A DNA stretch of 49,541 nt from Acanthaster planci (lineage: Eukaryota > Echinodermata > Asteroidea > Valvatida > Acanthasteridae): contig NW_019091375.1 of NCBI RefSeq assembly GCF_001949145.1, forward strand, positions 597,780-647,320. Direction: 5' to 3'. The notes beneath the pieces are model-generated. The model made no database searches and was not told the DNA's origin. It was given only the letters and a program-made list of their open reading frames with translations. The translations under genes were made by a program, and so were the position numbers. Position 1 is the stretch's first letter, and each line of letters begins with the position of its first letter. Positions 22,853-33,943 of this stretch are shown in pieces.

Positions 22853-24970
22853 GGTGGATGCGTGCAGCAAGAGGTTATAGAGGGGGAAAAAAGCGTGACA
22901 TTACTTTTTCTTAAACAGTCAAATTATTTCAGGCTATCAAAGAAAACTTCCTGCTAGAGATTTTGTCTACCGGAGACGGCCTTAATTTCTCAATGTATTC
23001 TGTTTTCTTTTCAAGATGGCCACTGGACTTTCTGAACTCTTTTGGTCATATACATGTGTAATTTACTTTTGTTTCTGAACCTGTTTTTCAAATTTAACAA
23101 GTTTTAATTAAGGGTAATTCCAGAAATTAGGGTCCATTTTTTTGTGTGTCTCTGTCACAACTAACATGATACACGTATGATGTAAGTTCAGAACATATTT
23201 TGTAATTTCCAAGAGTGATGAATTAATGCAACTTACCTGCCAAACAAACAATAATAGTTTGAAATGAATTCCGGTTATATTTCCATGTCAAATAACACAG
23301 GTCAGATGTAACATGGGCATGATAATGTCACACTTTTGGACCCCTAATTTTTGGAATTACCCATAAATATGTACGTGCATGTATTAATAAGTGGACATCT
23401 TGTCAGAAACTGTCCAAATCATGTTGAACATGTAACAAAAAAGGACATCTTAAAAAATATGGCATGCTGGAAAAAGGAAAGCAAGCAGGAATGAGCAAAA
23501 AAAAATGGTTTTTGTCACTTGGCCTCGTAATTGATTGATCTTCCTGATGTACATGTACGTATCTTTGGCACAAGCTTTTTTATGAAGCGGTGCGGATTTC
23601 AGCCTTCAAGCGCAAAATACTCAGGGATTCTACTTTTTGGTGGAAAAACAGCTAATTTTTTTTGGAAATTTTAAGGACACATTTAAAATTTCACAAAGTG
23701 TTAGAAAATTACATCACAGAAATAAGAATCTTAGAGCACCACCTACATGTTAGCCATTACAATATAAAGCAGTTAATGCAAAGTAAGGAAGGAGTTCCAT
23801 AAATGCCACTTGACAGCCTGTGCACAAACCCCGAGAGACTGATCTGACAGATTCTGTTTTTCTTTGTAAACGACTTGGTTTTTCCCTCCTAAATCGAACT
23901 TTCTGGACATGTTTTTGCCTTCTGACGGCTAATAAGACACTGTAGGAAATAATTGGAGTCTGTATGTGGAACTCTTCCCCTAGATAATTGATTTCTATAT
24001 TTTATTTTGTTATAAAGTAGTGTTACAATATTAGTAAAACTCTTGGTACAGACTGTGCGAACAACCAAAGATTTCTGTTCGCTTAGAGCCTCATGTTTTA
24101 GGTCATATGGCATGGAATATCTCAAGCCCAGGCATGCCAGGTTGTAGTCAACTCTTGTTTAAACAAAGTTGCAACTTGCAGGAACTACACAAATTATTTT
24201 GTAATATAACCAGGACTTTGTTATTGAGAGAGTGGAAAAACACTCCCCCCCCCTTTCAAGAAATTGGGATTTGCAAATTCATTGTTTCTAACAGTATTCT
24301 GAAATATTAAGAGTTAATTGTACTCAGCAAAGTCCACAGGTTTAGATTCCACGATGCAGTTTTTTGCCAGAAGTAGTAAAACAGAACTTTGTTTTCTCAA
24401 GCTGTGATATAACAATGCAGGTAGGCACACGTACGTACATACGCATTGTCGCATCACGCATGTGTGTGCGTTCATTTCTCCAGACATGGCCTGATCTGAT
24501 TGCGCCAGGACCAGAGACAAACAATATTTTTTTACCTCTATTTACACGAATTCACAGCGCAAAGAAGCTCAGAATAACTGAGCATTTTACCACAAAGAAC
24601 ATCATGTTTCACATTAAATCGAATGACCACACATTTTTTTCCCCAAATCATAAAAAATGATCGGAATTTTGGCTCACCAATGTCTCCTCCAAGCCCATTT
24701 TTGTAGAGGTGTGGAAGACAAGGTCAAAGTTCAATGAAACTTGGGTAGCACGTTTGAATAAGTTATCTTTAATAATTCACAAAGTAATGTAAAAAAACTA
24801 CTTTATTTTTTAAGTCATGATTTTTTAAAAACCACAGATCTGGTAACGAGATCTCTACATATTGAATAAAGGAAAGCAAACTCGATTTCAATCCGAACAT
24901 AATTATTCAAGCAATTTTGATAAATTTGTAAATAAATATGAATATTCATAACCCTGTAGACGGCTGTAAA
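22853..24970. other. Divergent intergenic region
   Basis: It lies between the reductase gene (leftward) and the membrane-protein gene (rightward), and probably contains both promoters. It also holds the MITE at 23112-23362. The small open frames (60-98 codons near 23889-24660) show no splice or domain support. Confidence 0.5.
23112..23362. mobile_element. MITE with 24-bp terminal inverted repeats
   Basis: The left end GGGTAATTCCAGAAATTAGG and the right end (CCTAATTTTTGGAATTACCC) are near-perfect inverses, with GGTCC/GGACC just inside. The roughly 250-bp interior is noncoding. A second, diverged copy lies at 8842-9030 in opposite orientation, which supports a mobile family. Confidence 0.75.
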
Positions 24971-27900
24971 ATGGACGATATAAAGTTGAATGCTGCGAAG
25001 ATCGTAAGTTTAGAACCCTATTTTGAACGTATTTTGGCAGGGAATATGAAATCAAATGATTATTCAAACAAGGTTTAATGAAATGTAATTTAGGAATGAA
25101 ATTGACAAAGTTAGAGTTCTTTTTGGACTAAATTTATCATGTTTTGGTAAATATCAAAGATTATTGCAGGTCTGGTGTCCCAGTACATTGTGCATCAAGG
25201 GCATGAAAATACACCCAGGGAGCAGTCTTACGCGTCCATAACAACGAGTTCAAAATTGAGCTAGGCCTCTTTTATTTTCACATTTCTGACAGTCCCAAAT
25301 GAAATATGAGAGCTGTGTATTAGTTCATATTCTGAAGCAGCAGCTAAACATGGCTAAACAACGTCAGATTTACTATCACCAACAGCAAGGATTATTTTTT
25401 GTCATGAATTTGTTCCCCTCTGTTGAATCTTTTAAGCTTGTGCACGTGAAACATGAAAAAGGCTTATCTAGCTGAGACTGCTACCCTCAAGAGTTCACGC
25501 ACATGGCCAATAGATCTCCCATAATTCCCTGATGCTAGATTGCAGCCCAGCAGAAACGGAACAGCCGGGCCCGATCCCCGGAATCAGAGAGCAACTGGGA
25601 CAGCTCCGAGCCAGAGGACACCCTGCCCAACGTGAGCTCGGCAGAAGACGAGGTTATCAGCGCAGCGTCCAGTCGCGGCAGGGGCAGGGATAAGATCCAC
25701 CCTCCACAGGGTATGTCTCATGACCCCCAGACCGAGACCGGTCCGGTCGACCAGGCCGCAAAAACACGCAGGAGAAAACTTTGAAAAGTCAGGGAAACTT
25801 CAGCCTGTAACTAAGGAATACTTTCAAAGTGTTCAAAGGGGGCAGATGAGTCAATGCTTCATCAGCCAAGTTTGAGGTTTCAAAATTAAAATTCTAAACC
25901 ACTTACTGGCAAAGTTAATATTGAAGCTTTTGTTTATCAGCAATTGCATTATTTATCATTTAATCTACCGTTTTTATATTTGTACAATTTATTCCCGTTG
26001 TTGAACGGGGTACCCACAACTTTCTGTTCAAATTGTTTTAGCAAAAATTCTCAGAACGGTAAAGTAGGCTTTTTCACAGGGAATTTTAAAACAAATAGCC
26101 TGGTACATGATAGGCTAAATCAGATTTCATTCGTCATGGGCAACGATTGCTGATTGACATTTTGGATAAGATGGCAATACTTTCCTGTTTTTCTTTTGAT
26201 TTATATGTTGCGTTTGGGTTGCATGGCTATCTGTGTTTTACTTAAAAGGTTGCATAGCACTTTCACTGCTTGGAAATGCACATCGGAATTCTTTTTATCA
26301 GCTTTATAACATCTGCTCCCCAGGACCTAAACGGGACAGCAAAGTATCCAGACCACAGTTCCAGCCCCATAAACCGGCGTCGTCCAATCGACTTGCTGTG
26401 AACGGAGGCCAGTTGTCCAACAAGTCCTCACCCGTTTCAAGCATCAGAAGGTGAGCTGTCAAAAGGACCCCTTCCCCCCAAGGCCCAAAGGGGCCCTACT
26501 TATGGGCCTCGAGCTGTACCGACAGAGGGTTCTAGTTTCTCAGCAAGGGAGGCTTTTTGGATCGGAAGTGAACTTCGCTGGCTCAAGAATGACTACGAGA
26601 TGCACGTGTCGCAGTCTCGTCACTACCAACAAAATGATTATTACCTGACCAATGTGGCTCTTTTTAACCGATGAGGGGGTGCTTCTGCATGAGGTGACTT
26701 GCAAGCCCCCACCTCTAATAAATTGATAACAGCATTCCTGTCAAGAAGAAATGATCTGTCAAACTCCGAATATGGCCCGTCAGGTTGGCATTGTTTCACA
26801 GTTTTTGTGACAGGAAGCATCTGAAAAGGCTTCCGTTCTTCAGGAGGGGATGCCAGTCCATTTGGAGGTTACTCCCCAGCCAGTGCTGGAATCCACTTGC
26901 ACTCCTGCATGGAGAGAGGAAGTAATTGGGGCAAAGTGGCTTGCCCATGGACACAGCATGATCAAATCAACTAATAATGAATCATCCGTCCCCCTCCAGT
27001 TCAACAAAGTCTGCCTCAGTTGAAACTTTAAGTGACCCGTCGCTGTAGAATCACATCAGCACTGCTTGTGAAGTTTTGTGGAATTACATTTGGCAAGTTC
27101 TATCAAGGACCATAGTTAACCATAGTTCGGCGTAGTCTGATTGAACGCAGGTTGGTTGACGATGGTTGGACTAGTCTAGTCAACTTCCTTTATAGGCTGG
27201 TCACGCTGTTAGTTGCCATAAACCATTTTTAATTGCACAGTGTAGGAGGACCAGTTATAAGAAAAATTCTGTAAAAACATTATGTCACTATAAACGACCA
27301 TTTTCGTTTTTATTTTTGCTATTTGCCGCACCTTTTCTCCCCTGGGGCCTACTGACCCGACTAAAGCCATTCACACTTCAACTTCACTGCACGTGCGTTA
27401 GGTACATACGTCACAAACCAACTACTAGTTAACTAGTGGTCCTTTATCATGGGCAACCATGATATGCTAACGGCACAAGGGATGCGCAAAATCTGCGACA
27501 AGGAAAACTTAATGTACAAAATTCCATACGGTTGTCTAAATAGTGCGGCTGACTTACAAAAAACAATAAGCTAATTGCCTTATGTTTAATGAAATATTTG
27601 TTTAATCCCCAGTGGAAAGGTTTCAAAGGCGGGGGTGAATGTGTTCATTGACCACGGCACGGGGGATTCATCAGACGATGATGTCTCAGTCGCCAGCAAG
27701 AAGTCAGCGCTGCAAAAGGAAGAACCCCCTCCCTACGATTTCAGGAAGGCCCTGGATGGTATGTGCAGACCTGCCCACCTTGCCGTCACTCCTTCCTGAG
27801 GTCAGGCATTACCACACAGTAGATTAAAAGGGATTTAAATGAGCCTTCTGTTCATTTAAATTTTCAGTCTATTGTGTGTCGATGCCTGACCTCAGGAAGG

Positions 27901-30900
27901 AGTGCGGTGTGTTGGCAGGTCTGTGTGCGAAGGAGCGCCAAAAAACAGATTGGTGGATCTTGGACAATTCTTAAAGAGGAACAGATGCTATGAAAACCAC
28001 ATAGTCAGTAATGCCTTTTGATTTTTTATTCAGAAGAGCAAACTGACCTTTAGCATCTAATGTATCCCCCCGAGGAAAAACAGACATTCTGTGGGCAAAA
28101 AAAAATATTGAGGGCTCCTGTCATTTTCCTGAGTGCAAGATTCTTTTACTCTTAAAGGGCTCAAAAAGTGACACTGGCAACTTTCGACTGATTTGTTAAC
28201 TTCAATCACTGACAGGAATGATTTTGTAGTGGACATATTGGCTATCTCAGGAACAGAACATTTCAAAGAGCATGTTTTGATGGCACTTTCTGAACGAACT
28301 CCCAAAATGTTGTTTTCCTCAATACCTGCACTGGTAAGCAGGAAGTTGTGGGTTCGAATCCCACCAAAGCAGGCTTTTTGTGACAATCTCTTGGACAGCA
28401 TGAGTACACAATGCTGGTAAAAAAATGACCCAGCGAAGAGCAAAATCCATCCTTAAAAAATCACACTTTTCCAATTTTAGGAATAGGTCAATTTTATTTT
28501 ATTTAATCTTCCCAAAGTGATAGATGAGCATATTTCTTAACTTTTTCAGATACAATAACTCCAACTAATGAAGATCGCCAGTCCGATAGACCTGGGAAGA
28601 GCAGAAAGGGTAAATTGTATGACCCAACGCCTCCGACTGGCCACACCCCAAGATCAGGTAAATTGTTACGGTGTTGTGGAAGGCATTTTTGGGTGAACAG
28701 AGTTGGATTTGAACCATACCAAGGCTCATATTGTATTCAATTTGTTTGAACAAATTCAGGTTCAGCTGTGAAGTTGGTTCGAATCCCGCTGGGGCACCAG
28801 GGTGCCTGTATCCGCATACAACACATACAACAAAATCTTTTCCCCTCTGAAACTATCCGCTTTGAGAATAATCTCCAAATATTCATGAATCTTCGGTCAC
28901 CAACTGGTTAAAGAAAAATATAGTTGTTCTGTACCATGAAGATTTAGTATGCTGTCTGGACTTTAAAGTGAAGGCTCTATGAGAAAATCCTCGCTTTCAA
29001 ATCAAAATTTACAGAGTTGATCCAAAATAGTTTTGTTGGTCAGCTTTTCTTGCCAAAGAAGGACTGTTCTTTAGGAGTTTAGAAAAGTTACATCTTAGGA
29101 ACGTAAGGTCATCATCATGCTTAAACTTGAATTTGCAAAGCTGTAGCAATGAAATTGAAGTTGCAAAGTTGCAAAGTTCTATGCAAGTGTGTCTGTTTTG
29201 GGAAGTAATCTAGCAGAGTAATCATCTGTTTGGTTTGGACTTGCTAATGCAGACCAAAAGCAACTTACCATGGACACTCCCGACAGTAGAACCGGACCGA
29301 ACAAATGGAAAGTCAATTTGGGATTTCAGGATGACGACGCCCGAAATCCCGAAACGACGACAGGCAACGACAATCTCAGGGAGTCCTCGCCGAGAGATGC
29401 CACGTTGACAACCTTGATGACGACAACAGCGTCTGACGTGCCGCTTCCGAAGACGGAAGGGGGCATCGTGGGAAGGTTTGGAAATAAGGACGTGGCAGAC
29501 CTCGGCAGTTATAATGACTCAGTGATACAGACATCGCATTTACTAGTTGAAGAAAACACCCACAGGTTTGTTGGAAGGCTTGACGATACTTTTCCTGATC
29601 AAAATTGAGGCTGCTAAAATATCCTGGTGCAACATGTGACCAGCTCCAACAAAACAAGTCTTCCGGGCATTTGTGTTTTTAGTCATTTTATTATAGGCTT
29701 TGCATTGGAAAGAGCGATCCAAGGTCTCAATTTTGTTGTATCTTGCAGTTCCACATCTTAATGAAAATAAACAGGTGCTTGAAAATGTTAAGGGTGCTAT
29801 ACGGACTACACTTTGTACAAAATTCACATTCCCTTCATTTGTTGTCACAAGATGAGTCGCAAGACCAGTCACAAGACCAGTCACAAGACCAGTCTCAAGA
29901 CCAGTCACAAGACCAGTCACAATAACTGAGGACCAGTGACGAAGGAATACTTTTGTCACAGTTCATTCAAATCGCTTGTGAGTTGGCTTCAGACTGGAGG
30001 ACTTGTGATGGGTCTTGCAGGATTTGTGGTGGACTAGACTGCAATGTCTGTTGTACCAATGAAGGTGTTATTGCACAGTGGCAGAATTCTTGGGATTTGG
30101 GAAGGCTTCTATATAAATTTAAAGGATTGAACTTGATTGACAGAAAGTTTCTGACTTTTCAGTTTGGCCAACAAAATGTGCAGACAAAGAACCAAAAAGA
30201 TCAAAAGTTAGCTAAAATTATCTAACGACTAGGTATGTGCATACTCTTCAGAATCTACGGTGGTTCTTAAATAACAAAAAAAAAGCTTCAGCCTAAATAT
30301 TTTGGCTCATGAAAGGTTTCTTGCTCTACTCAGATATATTTACCACTATCAGCATGGAGACACGAGATTCTACGATACGCGGTCAGGAAGAAATGATGTC
30401 TACATGACGGGTATTGCTGATAAGTAAGTCTCCTGAACTGCCTTTGAATTACTGTCAATAAATATATTGTGTCTGTGCATGAGCAATAGAGGGCACTATT
30501 TCCACACCAACCTCCCTCTTCTATGCTGGGAAGAGCAGATATAGCATTTCATGATTTAGTTTGGGGTTTTCAATACCAATGGGGGACTTTTAGACGTCGG
30601 TGACATCAGTCGTACTGGTCATTTATCACAGTATTGGGCATACTGAGAACTAGGCACGCAGGCTCAGAACAAAGTGCTCATTCTCAGAAATGGTAAAAAG
30701 GATCAGTATGTTTGCCGCCACCAATTGTCGCAAAGTCTCCGGTTGCTGTTCGGGGAAGTCAGGTTGGTCAGTGGTGCTTTCCCAAGCTTTTCACCTCTGT
30801 GGCCTGGGTTCGAATCCCACCCAGGCCAACTTGTGGATTGGGTGCTCAATCCTTACCTAAGTCTGTAGGTTTCCAGCCCAGATTGTATGTCGGGTGTTTT

Positions 30901-31621
30901 CCTTCCAGCTCAAAAACTGACCATATCTTCCACGCCTTCTCTCCTAAGGCCCCTCGGAAAAACAATTTTTAAGTAGGACTTTCCCCCACTTAAATGAAGA
31001 AAAAATAAACTAAAAAAAAAGGTTGTGGGCTTCACCGATGAGGATAAGGAAGGAGGGGGAGGGGAAAGGGACAGGGAAAGGGGGGGATCACTTGCCTCAA
31101 ACCATGGCTCTGCCTCGGAAATATCAATATCACTGATTAAATGTCTTTCACCACAAAATCTTTTCATGGGAAAAATGCTTGTCTGGGTTTTAGCCTGAAG
31201 TTTTTATCCCTGATTTTGCTGCCTTTTTTTTGCTTGAAGATCAGAGAAGCTTGTCAGGCGAGGCGTGCAGGAGGTCTTTGCGGCTCTGCGCATCTTCGTG
31301 GACTTCCTCCTCATCCTGGTCCTGGAACTTCTCCGTTTCCTCGCTTACAACGTCTTTGGATTGCTCTTTGTCGGCCTTCTGACGACATTTGGTGACTATT
31401 TCTTCAAGCCCGTCCTGGCCGCGATGTTCAACAGCATTCTTCAACCTCTGGCTGTGTTTTTGTACAATGTCGGCATGGCGCTGAAGACGATTTTCGGACC
31501 GTTGATTGACATTTTGAGGGCGCTGTTGATACAGTTTGCAATGCTCCTGAGAGCTTTCCGATTGGTGGAAGTAAACTGGAGGGCGGGGCCTCGTGACACA
31601 AGAGGCGTGGAGGATGTTTAA
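24971..31621 (+). CDS. Unrecognised protein with polar N-terminal half and hydrophobic C-terminus, eight exons, 452 aa
   Basis: The exons are 24971-25003, 25551-25710, 26324-26450, 27613-27758, 28550-28657, 29253-29565, 30334-30423 and 31240-31621; phases 0,1,2,1,1,2,2 agree at every join. The first 300 residues are Ser/Asp/Lys-rich and look disordered (SRARSPESESNWDSS, GDSSDDDVSV), with a PPPY motif at 145-148 that could bind WW domains. A short conserved-looking segment (YIYHYQHGDTRFYDTR) precedes residues 340-430, which are almost wholly hydrophobic (FVDFLLILVLELLRFLAY and two further stretches), so two to four membrane or hairpin segments are likely. No signal peptide is seen. I do not recognise the family. 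The first exon (11 codons, good donor ATC|GTAAGT) is the weakest call; the last seven exons are solid. Confidence 0.7.
26495..26695 (+). repeat. Dispersed repeat, copy 1
   Basis: It shares ordered blocks with 48335-48530, including ACGACTAC-like words, CGTC(G/A)CTACCA(G/A)CAAAATGA, ATGTGGCTCTTTT or ACATGGCTCTTTT, and GAGGGGGTGCTTCTGC. It lies in an intron of the membrane-protein gene. It has no coding frame conserved between copies. Confidence 0.55.
27105..27444. mobile_element. MITE with AAGGACCA...GTTAAC terminal inverted repeats
   Basis: The left end AAGGACCATAGTTAAC is mirrored by GTTAACTAGTGGTCCTT at the right end. The internal arm (CCATAGTT / AACTACTAG) extends the pairing. The element is about 340 bp and noncoding, in the intron before exon 4 of the membrane-protein gene. 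Confidence 0.55.
27762..27928. mobile_element. Hairpin element directly at a 5' splice site
   Basis: Long arms (27767-27825 and 27868-27921: GCAGACCTGCCCACC...CTTCCTGAGGTCAGGCAT and its inverse) enclose a loop with its own perfect stem (ATTTAAATGA / TCATTTAAAT). It begins within about five bases of the donor CTGGATG|GTATGT of exon 4, so the donor lies at the foot of a strong RNA hairpin. Confidence 0.75.
28315..28385 (+). repeat. tRNA-derived SINE fragment (family A)
   Basis: CTGCACTGGTAAGCAGGAAG followed by a perfect B box (GGTTCGAATCC) matches the heads at 13536 and 15465 in inverse orientation. It lies in an intron of the membrane-protein gene. Confidence 0.6.
29851..29922. repeat. 12-bp tandem repeat (CAAGACCAGTCA)
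   Basis: About six units of CAAGACCAGTCA lie in the intron after exon 6 of the membrane-protein gene. They code for QDQS iterations in one frame, but no splice sites include them. Confidence 0.8.
30745..31015 (+). repeat. tRNA-derived SINE (family B), copy 1
   Basis: An A-box-like GGTTGGTCAGTGG and a B box (GGTTCGAATCC) are followed by TGGATTGGGT, GTAGGTTTCC and an A-rich tail. A second copy lies inverted at about 47865-48062 with the same order of blocks. It lies in the last intron of the membrane-protein gene. Confidence 0.7.
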
Positions 31622-31674
31622 CCACGACCACCTAACATACTTCAAAATCCAGAAGGAGGTTTTTTAAAGANTTT

Positions 31675-31825
31675 TGATGGATTTAGGAGGTAGATCTATA
31701 GCCCAGCCACTGTTACTTTACACTTATCTTTTTGCCTCTTGAAAGGTTGAAGTACAAAGAATGTGCCATTGGTTTCCCTCACAGTGGAGGATTTTGTAGG
31801 ATTGAGGAAGGTAAAGCCCAGCTAC
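31675..31825 (+). repeat. Dispersed repeat with GGAGGATTTTGTAGGATTGAGG core, copy 1
   Basis: It shares AGCCCAGCCACTGTTACTTTACA, TTGAAAG..GAAGTACAAAGA.TGT(G/T)CCATTG and GGAGGATTTTGTAGGATTGA with 42752-42892. Related GGAGGATT words also recur at 41150-41210 and 41390-41520. Confidence 0.6.
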
Positions 31826-32211
31826 TGTTACATTACAACTATAACAGTACAATGTACCACTGACAAAAAGCTGATTACATGTTTTTTTAAAAGGAGCGGC
31901 CACGTTTTTCGTACCCAGAAGAACGTACAGTTTCAATAATTTTGTTTCTAACATAAAAATGCAAAATTATTCCTGAGGCTGAAATAGATTTTGTTTTGTC
32001 ATGATGTCATTGCAAAATGGACAATCGTTCTTCCTGTGTGCTTTGTTTTTCTTTACTTTCTATATAACCTGAATGTTTCGTTCTATTTTTAAAAATTTCA
32101 AAGCGTAACTGTTTGGTTCCAAATATAGTAAAGTTTATGAGCATTTCTATAGTAGAATTTAGAGTTTTGTTGAAATTTCTCTTATGTCATGTGCTAGTTG
32201 AACCACTACTG

Positions 32212-32330
32212 GAATAGAGAGTTTTCATGGCTGCCATCTTGCAGGCCATTGCTTTTTTACCACAGTGTATGCACAAAAGGCGGTTTAGGCTTTGCCCTGC
32301 AAGATGGCTGCCACTCTGCAAAGCCTCTAT
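32212..32330. repeat. Inverted repeat with paired GCCATCTTG motifs
   Basis: AATAGAG...GGCTGCCATCTTGCAGG and its inverse CCTGCAAGATGGC...CCTCTATT flank about 60 bases, within the probable 3' UTR of the membrane-protein gene. CAAGATGGC is a YY1-type site. Either a MITE relic or an RNA hairpin is possible. Confidence 0.55.
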
Positions 32331-32382
32331 TGGAAGGTGTGTGTGAAATATGATATGCCGTACGTACATGACTCCACCTTGA

Positions 32383-32388
32383 AATAAA
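32383..32388 (+). terminator. Poly(A) signal of the membrane-protein gene
   Basis: AATAAA in CTTGAAATAAATGTCATC, about 760 bases past the stop at 31621. No closer canonical signal was noticed. Confidence 0.45.
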
Positions 32389-33943
32389 TGTCATCTTCAA
32401 GTGTGAACTTATCTGACGTCAGTATACTAATTTGAGTTAGCTTTTAGTCTCCTCATTAATCTTTCCTTCATAATTGGTATCATTTGGATAGTTTAGTGGA
32501 AGTTCCATTGTCCTCAACTTGATATAACGCTGAACGAGCCCGAGTAATAACAGTTTCCACAAATTGCATATTAATCCAATGGCAGGCTTACGTTATGAAA
32601 TATGTATGAACTAAAATTATTGTATAAAGTGTTGAATTGTTATATGTTTGACAATTAAATTTATATCTACTGATTTCTGTGCGTGAAGTTTTTGAAGTTT
32701 TCTTTTTGTGATAAGTACAGTCGTCGCTGGATTTTTTTCCGGGCCACAAGGGGCCTGGATAAGTATGGATATTTTTATAGCAAACTGAACTCGGAGTTTG
32801 CAACCCCTTTTATTTTCTTCGTTTCTTTTCCTTTTTTTCTGTGGTTTCACTTCCGGGGTTATTTTATCTTTTTTTTTTAGGGAGAGCTGTAACCGCCCCT
32901 TGCAAGCTCCCCCCCGTATACGTCGACGGGTACGTCGGGGTGTACATGTACTAGTACGTGTAGCAATGTAAAGCCATACCATTAATTGTATGCTTATTAT
33001 GCATTATTCATAATCTCTCGAGCGGCGCGGACGCAGCGTGGTCACGTGGGTACTGATTTGCCTATCGCATCGTCCTCTTTGTACTGTGCGTGCGTGACGC
33101 GTCGATTCTTAGACGAATCGCGAATTGGCCATACATTTAGTGCATGTTGAGCTAGCACGCGCGCCGTGGACTTGTGGGCAATTGGGTGTTCTACAAGGTG
33201 CGTGTTCGGTGAGTGCTGAAAAAAATTGTCTTGAAAATTCGTTAAAGAATCGAAGAAAAACGCCCAAAATTATGTGACTTAATAATCTATTTCTCATAGA
33301 TTTTGCGTATGGTCTAAGATGGGCAAAATTAAGTAGATATTTTGAGTCTGAAAGTGGTGAAGACTGTCATGACTGAGAGGCTTTTTGACTATGTAGCCTA
33401 TCATGGCCCCATGCTGACGTGACACTGACGTTTTTTTGGCCTGGGATTAGGCCATAGTGTGGGAATCTCTTTTTCGCCTAAGAGATGTTGTTTAATTAGT
33501 GTTTTGCTCAATTTCAAGGTAGGGCTTGGCCTATTAGTACTAGTACTAGGGTCAACTTATGTTATTCAGGCTTCTTAAACGGTACTTTTGTGGTTCGCAG
33601 GATTTTTGCTGGGCCTACTTTTTTTCATGCTCTTCTAGTGCTACCATTGTGCAAATCACCCACGCAGTAGGGGCCTACAGTGTTTGCGATACGAATTATT
33701 GGTGCGCAGTTTTCTCAATTTCAGGACACAGCAAGCTCCTCGCTCTTGATAATTATTCAAGCTTATTGTTAAGTGTGGAACGCCAATCCAGTGCTTTAAC
33801 ATAAATGTATAAATTTTGATCATGTTAATTGGCTTTTGTTTTAATACATTTTTCAAGTTCCCTTGATTGGGAAATACGCCTAATTTTGGCCTGAAATGTT
33901 TAATTTTCTCCAAATTAGGTGGTGAACAGAAAAATCTAGCAGC

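Larger units (their letters stand above)
31622..33185. other. 3' UTR and intergenic region after the membrane-protein gene
   Basis: It contains the repeat at 31675-31825, an N at 31671, a hairpin at 32212-32330 and a poly(A) signal at 32383. From about 32880 it becomes GC/CpG-rich toward the next gene. No additional gene is seen; the 121-codon minus-strand frame at 32617-32982 is low-complexity lysine-rich. Confidence 0.5.

Noticed and set aside
28057-28443. 128-codon minus-strand frame
   Set aside because: It crosses a SINE head and intron sequence opposite the real gene; no supporting exon signals.
28315-30835. Possible tRNA genes around GGTTCGAATCC
   Set aside because: Only box-like heads are present; no full cloverleaf pairs by eye. 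The same heads recur with SINE bodies.
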